A DNA stretch of 16,656 bases. Source: Kiritimatiellia bacterium. GTDB lineage: Bacteria; Verrucomicrobiota; Kiritimatiellia; RFP12; UBA1067. Below, one piece after another: positions 14,142 to 16,656 of the stretch. Within the stretch, counting starts at the first letter, position 1, and each line of letters opens with the position of its first letter. The notes below the pieces were generated by a model, which made no database searches, was not told where the DNA came from, and saw only the letters and a list, made by a program, of their open reading frames with translations. A program made the translations under genes and the position numbers. The stretch lies in the NCBI GenBank assembly GCA_024405255.1, contig JAKSOY010000083.1, positions 1 to 16,656 on the forward strand, given 5' to 3'.

Positions 14142-16209
14142 TCATCTCCAGGGAGATGTGCCGACCGGCAACGATGTCGGCATGGCGAAGCGGCGACGGC
14201 GGCGTAAAGTACTTGGCATCCGCGCTCGCATTCTTCGCCTCCAGCACAAAGTCGCATCCATTCTCCTGGTGGATCGTCACCTTCGTGAACACAGGGCTTC
14301 CCCACTGGTATTCAGGACGACCAGGTGTCACAGGATAGAACCCCATCATCGAAAAGACCGCATACGCGCTCATCCCGCCGCCGTCTTCATCGCCGCACAT
14401 CCCCATGCGGTCGTTTCGGAACCAGCAGTCCAGCGTCTTGCGTACGAACTTCTGCGTCTTCTTCGGTTCGCCGCAGAAGTTATAGAGATACGGGATATGG
14501 AACGCCGGTTCGTTGGCCATTGTGAACGAGCCCATAAGCCCCGTGCAGCCGTCCGGCATCTGGGAGGTGAACTGCCACTTGCAAGGCACGTTCTTCGTGA
14601 GCATCAGATCAAGCTTCGCACTCATCGCTTCCTTCGAACCGAAGAGCGCGAGCAATCCGTCCAGATCATGCTGCACATCCCAGATGTACGTCCAGGCGTT
14701 GTTCTCGGTGAAATAGTTGCGCGCACCATAGCCGCCGCAGACATCGTAGTCGAACGGTTCGATGAAATGTCCCTCGGCATCCTTGGGATGGAAGAACTGC
14801 GTCTTCGCATTCCACAGCGCACGATAGCCCTTCGCCCGTGTGGTGTACATCTCGACAAGCGAAGCGTCCGCACCGAGTTCCCGCGCGATCTCCGCCATCG
14901 ACCAGGCGTCGTAGGAAGCACCTTGCGTGACGGACACCGACTGACGCCGTTCCCAACCCGTCTGGACGCCATTGACGGTTTCTTTCTCGTTCGGACGCAA
15001 ACTTGGATAGTACCCGTGCTGCTTGTAGAAATGGTCGAGTTCCGTCAAGGGACCCCGATGCCAGGGAATGAGCGATTCCGTCTCTTCGGTATGGTGCTGC
15101 AGCTCGAATCCCTTCTTCAGATCGAAGTTGCGGATGCCCTTGCGCCAGGCGTCGAGGAACGAAATGATGATATGGCGATTGACCATGCAATGGCGGTCGC
15201 CCGCGACCCCTGGGAAAACGGGAACCCAATGATCGGGATCCTGTTCAGCCATCCGGATGTACGATGCCAGTTTCTCGCCTTCGGCTTTCGGATGCAAGAT
15301 CGTCATCAGCGGGTGCGCCGCACGGAACGTATCCCAGATCCAGTCGTCCGTATAGTGCCGCATACCGGCCGGCACCTGATGCGGCTGGCCGTCATACCCG
15401 AGGTAAAGCCCACCCGCCTCGGTAATATCGGTCATACGTTCGTGACAACGCCAAAGAGCCGTGTAGAAGACCTTCCGTTCGTCTTCGGTACCGCCTTCGA
15501 CCTCGATCTGCGAAAGAACGTCGTTCCAGCGCTTCTTCGCACCCGCCGCGACGGCGGCCAAGTCGAAGTCCGCTATTTCCGCCTCGAGATTCCGCTGCGC
15601 CTGTTCAACCGACAGATAGGAAACGGCGAATCGCATCCGAACGGTACGCACGTCGGCGGCGAATCTCAACACGAGACGGCTTCCACGTTTGTCGGCGGCA
15701 ATCGGCAGTGTATCGAATACACCCCGCAGGTAGACCTTCGCCTGACAGCCACGCATCCCGTGAAAGACGTCAACGCCATCCAGAACCGCCCCCTGTACGG
15801 ACAGCGAACCCGACCGGTCCTTCAGTCCCAGAACAATTTCACGGGACGCACCTTCAAAGGCAAATTCCGCCACGCCGCCCCGCTCGCCTGGCGCGAGGGA
15901 GAACTTCACCTGCGGCTTCTCGAGAAAGATGTCATACGAATAAGGCGTCGCATGTTCCTGATCCCAGGTCGTTGTCTCAAACACGCGAAAGACCGGCTGG
16001 TCGCGGTGTCCCGGGTTGTGCAGCCAGAGTCCGCCCACCTGATGTTCGGTGTACTGTCCAGCAGGACCATTGAACCGATACATCGCATTCGGACGCTGTA
16101 CCGTGCGAAACGTCGGTACCAGCATATGGCTGATCGATCCAATGCCCGTATTGACGGAAGCGACAGGATTCGCCACCGTAGCCGCCAGAAGCAATGTTGC
16201 CATCATCAT
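14131..16209 (-). CDS. Exported glycoside hydrolase family 92 alpha-mannosidase
   Basis: A 692-residue GH92 enzyme. The family comprises calcium-dependent, inverting exo-alpha-mannosidases that trim mannans and N-glycans. Characteristic blocks are HYTDDWIWDTFRAAHPL (285-301), YDAWSMAEIARELG (433-446), TENNAWTYIWDVQHD (501-515), MANEPAFHIPYLYN (564-577) and GDEDGGGMSAYAVFSMMGFYPVTPG (606-630). By analogy with characterised GH92 enzymes, Glu567 is the likely acid and Asp607/Asp609 the base pair. The N-terminus (MMMATLLLAATVANPVAS) is a short hydrophobic export signal without the usual Lys/Arg. The three consecutive ATGs make the exact start uncertain; GAGG lies 8 nt before the first. The C-terminus looks complete. 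Linkage specificity cannot be read. It has its own probable promoter at 16366-16374, and the next gene lies 211 bp downstream. Confidence 0.93.
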   Translation of the reverse strand: MMMATLLLAATVANPVASVNTGIGSISHMLVPTFRTVQRPNAMYRFNGPAGQYTEHQVGGLWLHNPGHRDQPVFRVFETTTWDQEHATPYSYDIFLEKPQVKFSLAPGERGGVAEFAFEGASREIVLGLKDRSGSLSVQGAVLDGVDVFHGMRGCQAKVYLRGVFDTLPIAADKRGSRLVLRFAADVRTVRMRFAVSYLSVEQAQRNLEAEIADFDLAAVAAGAKKRWNDVLSQIEVEGGTEDERKVFYTALWRCHERMTDITEAGGLYLGYDGQPHQVPAGMRHYTDDWIWDTFRAAHPLMTILHPKAEGEKLASYIRMAEQDPDHWVPVFPGVAGDRHCMVNRHIIISFLDAWRKGIRNFDLKKGFELQHHTEETESLIPWHRGPLTELDHFYKQHGYYPSLRPNEKETVNGVQTGWERRQSVSVTQGASYDAWSMAEIARELGADASLVEMYTTRAKGYRALWNAKTQFFHPKDAEGHFIEPFDYDVCGGYGARNYFTENNAWTYIWDVQHDLDGLLALFGSKEAMSAKLDLMLTKNVPCKWQFTSQMPDGCTGLMGSFTMANEPAFHIPYLYNFCGEPKKTQKFVRKTLDCWFRNDRMGMCGDEDGGGMSAYAVFSMMGFYPVTPGRPEYQWGSPVFTKVTIHQENGCDFVLEAKNASADAKYFTPPSPLRHADIVAGRHISLEMKTR

Positions 16210-16342
16210 GTTTCATTCCTCATTTAACGTTGATGCCCTTCAGAAATCTCACCGAGGTCTCGCGATCGTTCCACCTGCGCTTTAAGCCAAGACATCACCC
16301 ATTGACCCGCCCAGACAGTCCAAACCAAGAACAACTCCTCCA

Positions 16343-16357
16343 CGACCCCACGGGTCG
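16343..16357 (-). other. 5' leader hairpin of the GH92 transcript
   Basis: CGACCC-GTG-GGGTCG forms a perfect 6-bp stem with a 3-nt loop. It starts about 2 nt after the transcription start predicted from the TATAAT box. Stems at the very 5' end of transcripts are known to protect mRNA from decay; that role here is inference. Confidence 0.35.
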
Positions 16358-16365
16358 ATGTTGAT

Positions 16366-16374
16366 ATTATAGCA
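16366..16374 (-). promoter_or_regulatory. Extended -10 promoter for the GH92 gene
   Basis: The minus strand reads TGCTATAAT: a perfect TATAAT (16366-16371) preceded by the TGn extension. No good -35 box is present at 17 bp, which extended -10 promoters can tolerate. The predicted start is near 16359, about 150 nt before the GH92 ATG. Confidence 0.45.
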
Positions 16375-16448
16375 TAATCCACACGATTTGAACGCGCCAA
16401 CACATGCCAAAAACGAACTAACACTCTATCCCCCATCCCCATAGACAT

Positions 16449-16577
16449 GGGACTGTCCCCAAGCATAGTCACGGGACTGTCCCCAAGCAGAAACGCCCCC
16501 TTTCAAAGGGACTGTCCCCCATTACAAAGGGACTGTCCCTTTCGGTCTGCCCGTCGCCCCCCTTGGGGACAGTCCCC
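16449..16577. repeat. Cluster of five GGGACTGTCCC-type palindromes
   Basis: Copies lie at 16449-16460, 16473-16484, 16508-16520 and 16529-16540, all reading GGGACTGTCCC(C/T) on the plus strand. A fifth at 16565-16577 reads GGGGACAGTCCCC, the opposite orientation. Start-to-start spacing is irregular (24, 35, 21 and 36 bp). The fourth copy extends to a 17-bp palindrome, AAAGGGAC-T-GTCCCTTT (16526-16542). Similar GGGGACxGTCCCC elements are frequent in planctomycete-type genomes and resemble REP elements, which are often linked to Y1/IS200-like transposases. No transposase is visible in this window. Confidence 0.8.
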
Positions 16578-16592
16578 ACCATGGGGGGACGG

Positions 16593-16656
16593 CTACCGTC
16601 TGAGGCCTTTCTGGTTTTCCGTCGGTACGAGATTGAAGACGGAGGCGAATGCCTGT
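16593..16656 (-). CDS. Possible 3' end of an upstream gene (partial)
   Basis: The minus strand is open from the window edge to a TAG at 16593-16595, encoding QAFASVFNLVPTENQKGLRR. Codon choice (GCC TCC GTC TTC AAT CTC) resembles the neighbouring genes, and the orientation is the same. Only 20 residues are visible, so no family can be assigned. GACGG-TAG-CCGTC forms a small stem over the stop codon. The plus strand is also open here from an ATG at 16581, so the call is tentative. Confidence 0.3.
   Translation of the reverse strand, partial: QAFASVFNLVPTENQKGLRR

Larger units (their letters stand above)
16210..16592. other. Non-coding region upstream of the GH92 gene
   Basis: About 380 bp with no convincing gene. 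It holds the GH92 ribosome site, a leader of about 150 nt, an extended -10 promoter and a cluster of five short palindromes. An 82-codon minus-strand frame (16224-16472) crosses the promoter and starts inside a palindrome, so I do not consider it a gene. Confidence 0.6.

Noticed and set aside
13711..16227. 838-codon open frame on the plus strand
   Set aside because: It is antisense to the GH92 gene and the start of the HzsA-like gene. Composition is skewed to Arg and His and no domain is visible.
16224..16472. 82-codon minus-strand frame upstream of the GH92 gene
   Set aside because: It starts with GTG inside a repeat, covers the predicted GH92 promoter and leader, and has no recognisable domain.
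16449..16577. Possible CRISPR array
   Set aside because: Units are only 11-13 bp, gaps vary from about 9 to 24 bp, one unit is inverted, and no cas gene is present.
16581..16656. Plus-strand gene start at the right edge
   Set aside because: An ATG opens a frame to the edge, but there is no ribosome site, the context is a G-rich repeat, and all other genes run the other way.

Overview
The window is about 16.7 kb of moderately GC-rich bacterial DNA. Every credible gene lies on the minus strand, so transcription runs from high to low coordinates. The long plus-strand open frames are antisense shadows of these genes. The gene content suggests a member of the Planctomycetota-Verrucomicrobiota-Lentisphaerota group: a secreted GH92 mannosidase, a secreted GH2 glycosidase, an HzsA-like di-haem propeller protein, and GGGACTGTCCCC palindromes. 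An uncultured gut Kiritimatiellae-like lineage is plausible, but this is inference from content and not from a marker gene.

Layout in transcription order. (1) 16656-16593 may hold the last codons of an upstream gene. (2) 16592-16210 is non-coding. It carries five GGGACTGTCCC-type palindromes and then an extended -10 promoter and leader for the next gene. (3) 16209-14131 encodes a GH92 alpha-mannosidase. (4) 14141-13986 is a short remnant that matches the C-terminal tail of the next gene. (5) 13919-11673 encodes an exported HzsA-like protein with two CxxCH haem sites. (6) 11672-11555 is a leader with a large hairpin that buries the rmuC ribosome binding site. (7) 11554-3991 is a DNA-processing block: rmuC, then addB-like and addA-like genes that overlap by 4 bp and have their own promoter. 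(8) 3872-26 holds a secreted GH2 glycosidase with its own promoter, followed closely by pyrH (UMP kinase) and truA (tRNA pseudouridine synthase).

How the genes may work together. The AddA-like protein combines a UvrD-type helicase with an intact PD-(D/E)XK nuclease. The AddB-like partner has a second intact nuclease centre but appears to lack the iron-sulfur cysteines seen in Bacillus AddB. Together they should resect double-strand breaks, and RmuC is a neighbouring nuclease-fold protein linked to limiting DNA rearrangement. The two glycosidases point to polysaccharide or glycoprotein scavenging outside the cytoplasm. pyrH and truA are housekeeping genes that here sit behind a glycosidase, and pyrH is not next to rpsB, tsf or frr.

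The most notable signals are the 60-bp interrupted inverted repeat that masks the rmuC Shine-Dalgarno, the conserved basic tail shared by the HzsA-like protein and an upstream remnant, and the palindrome family that occurs between genes and, in a variant form, inside two coding sequences.
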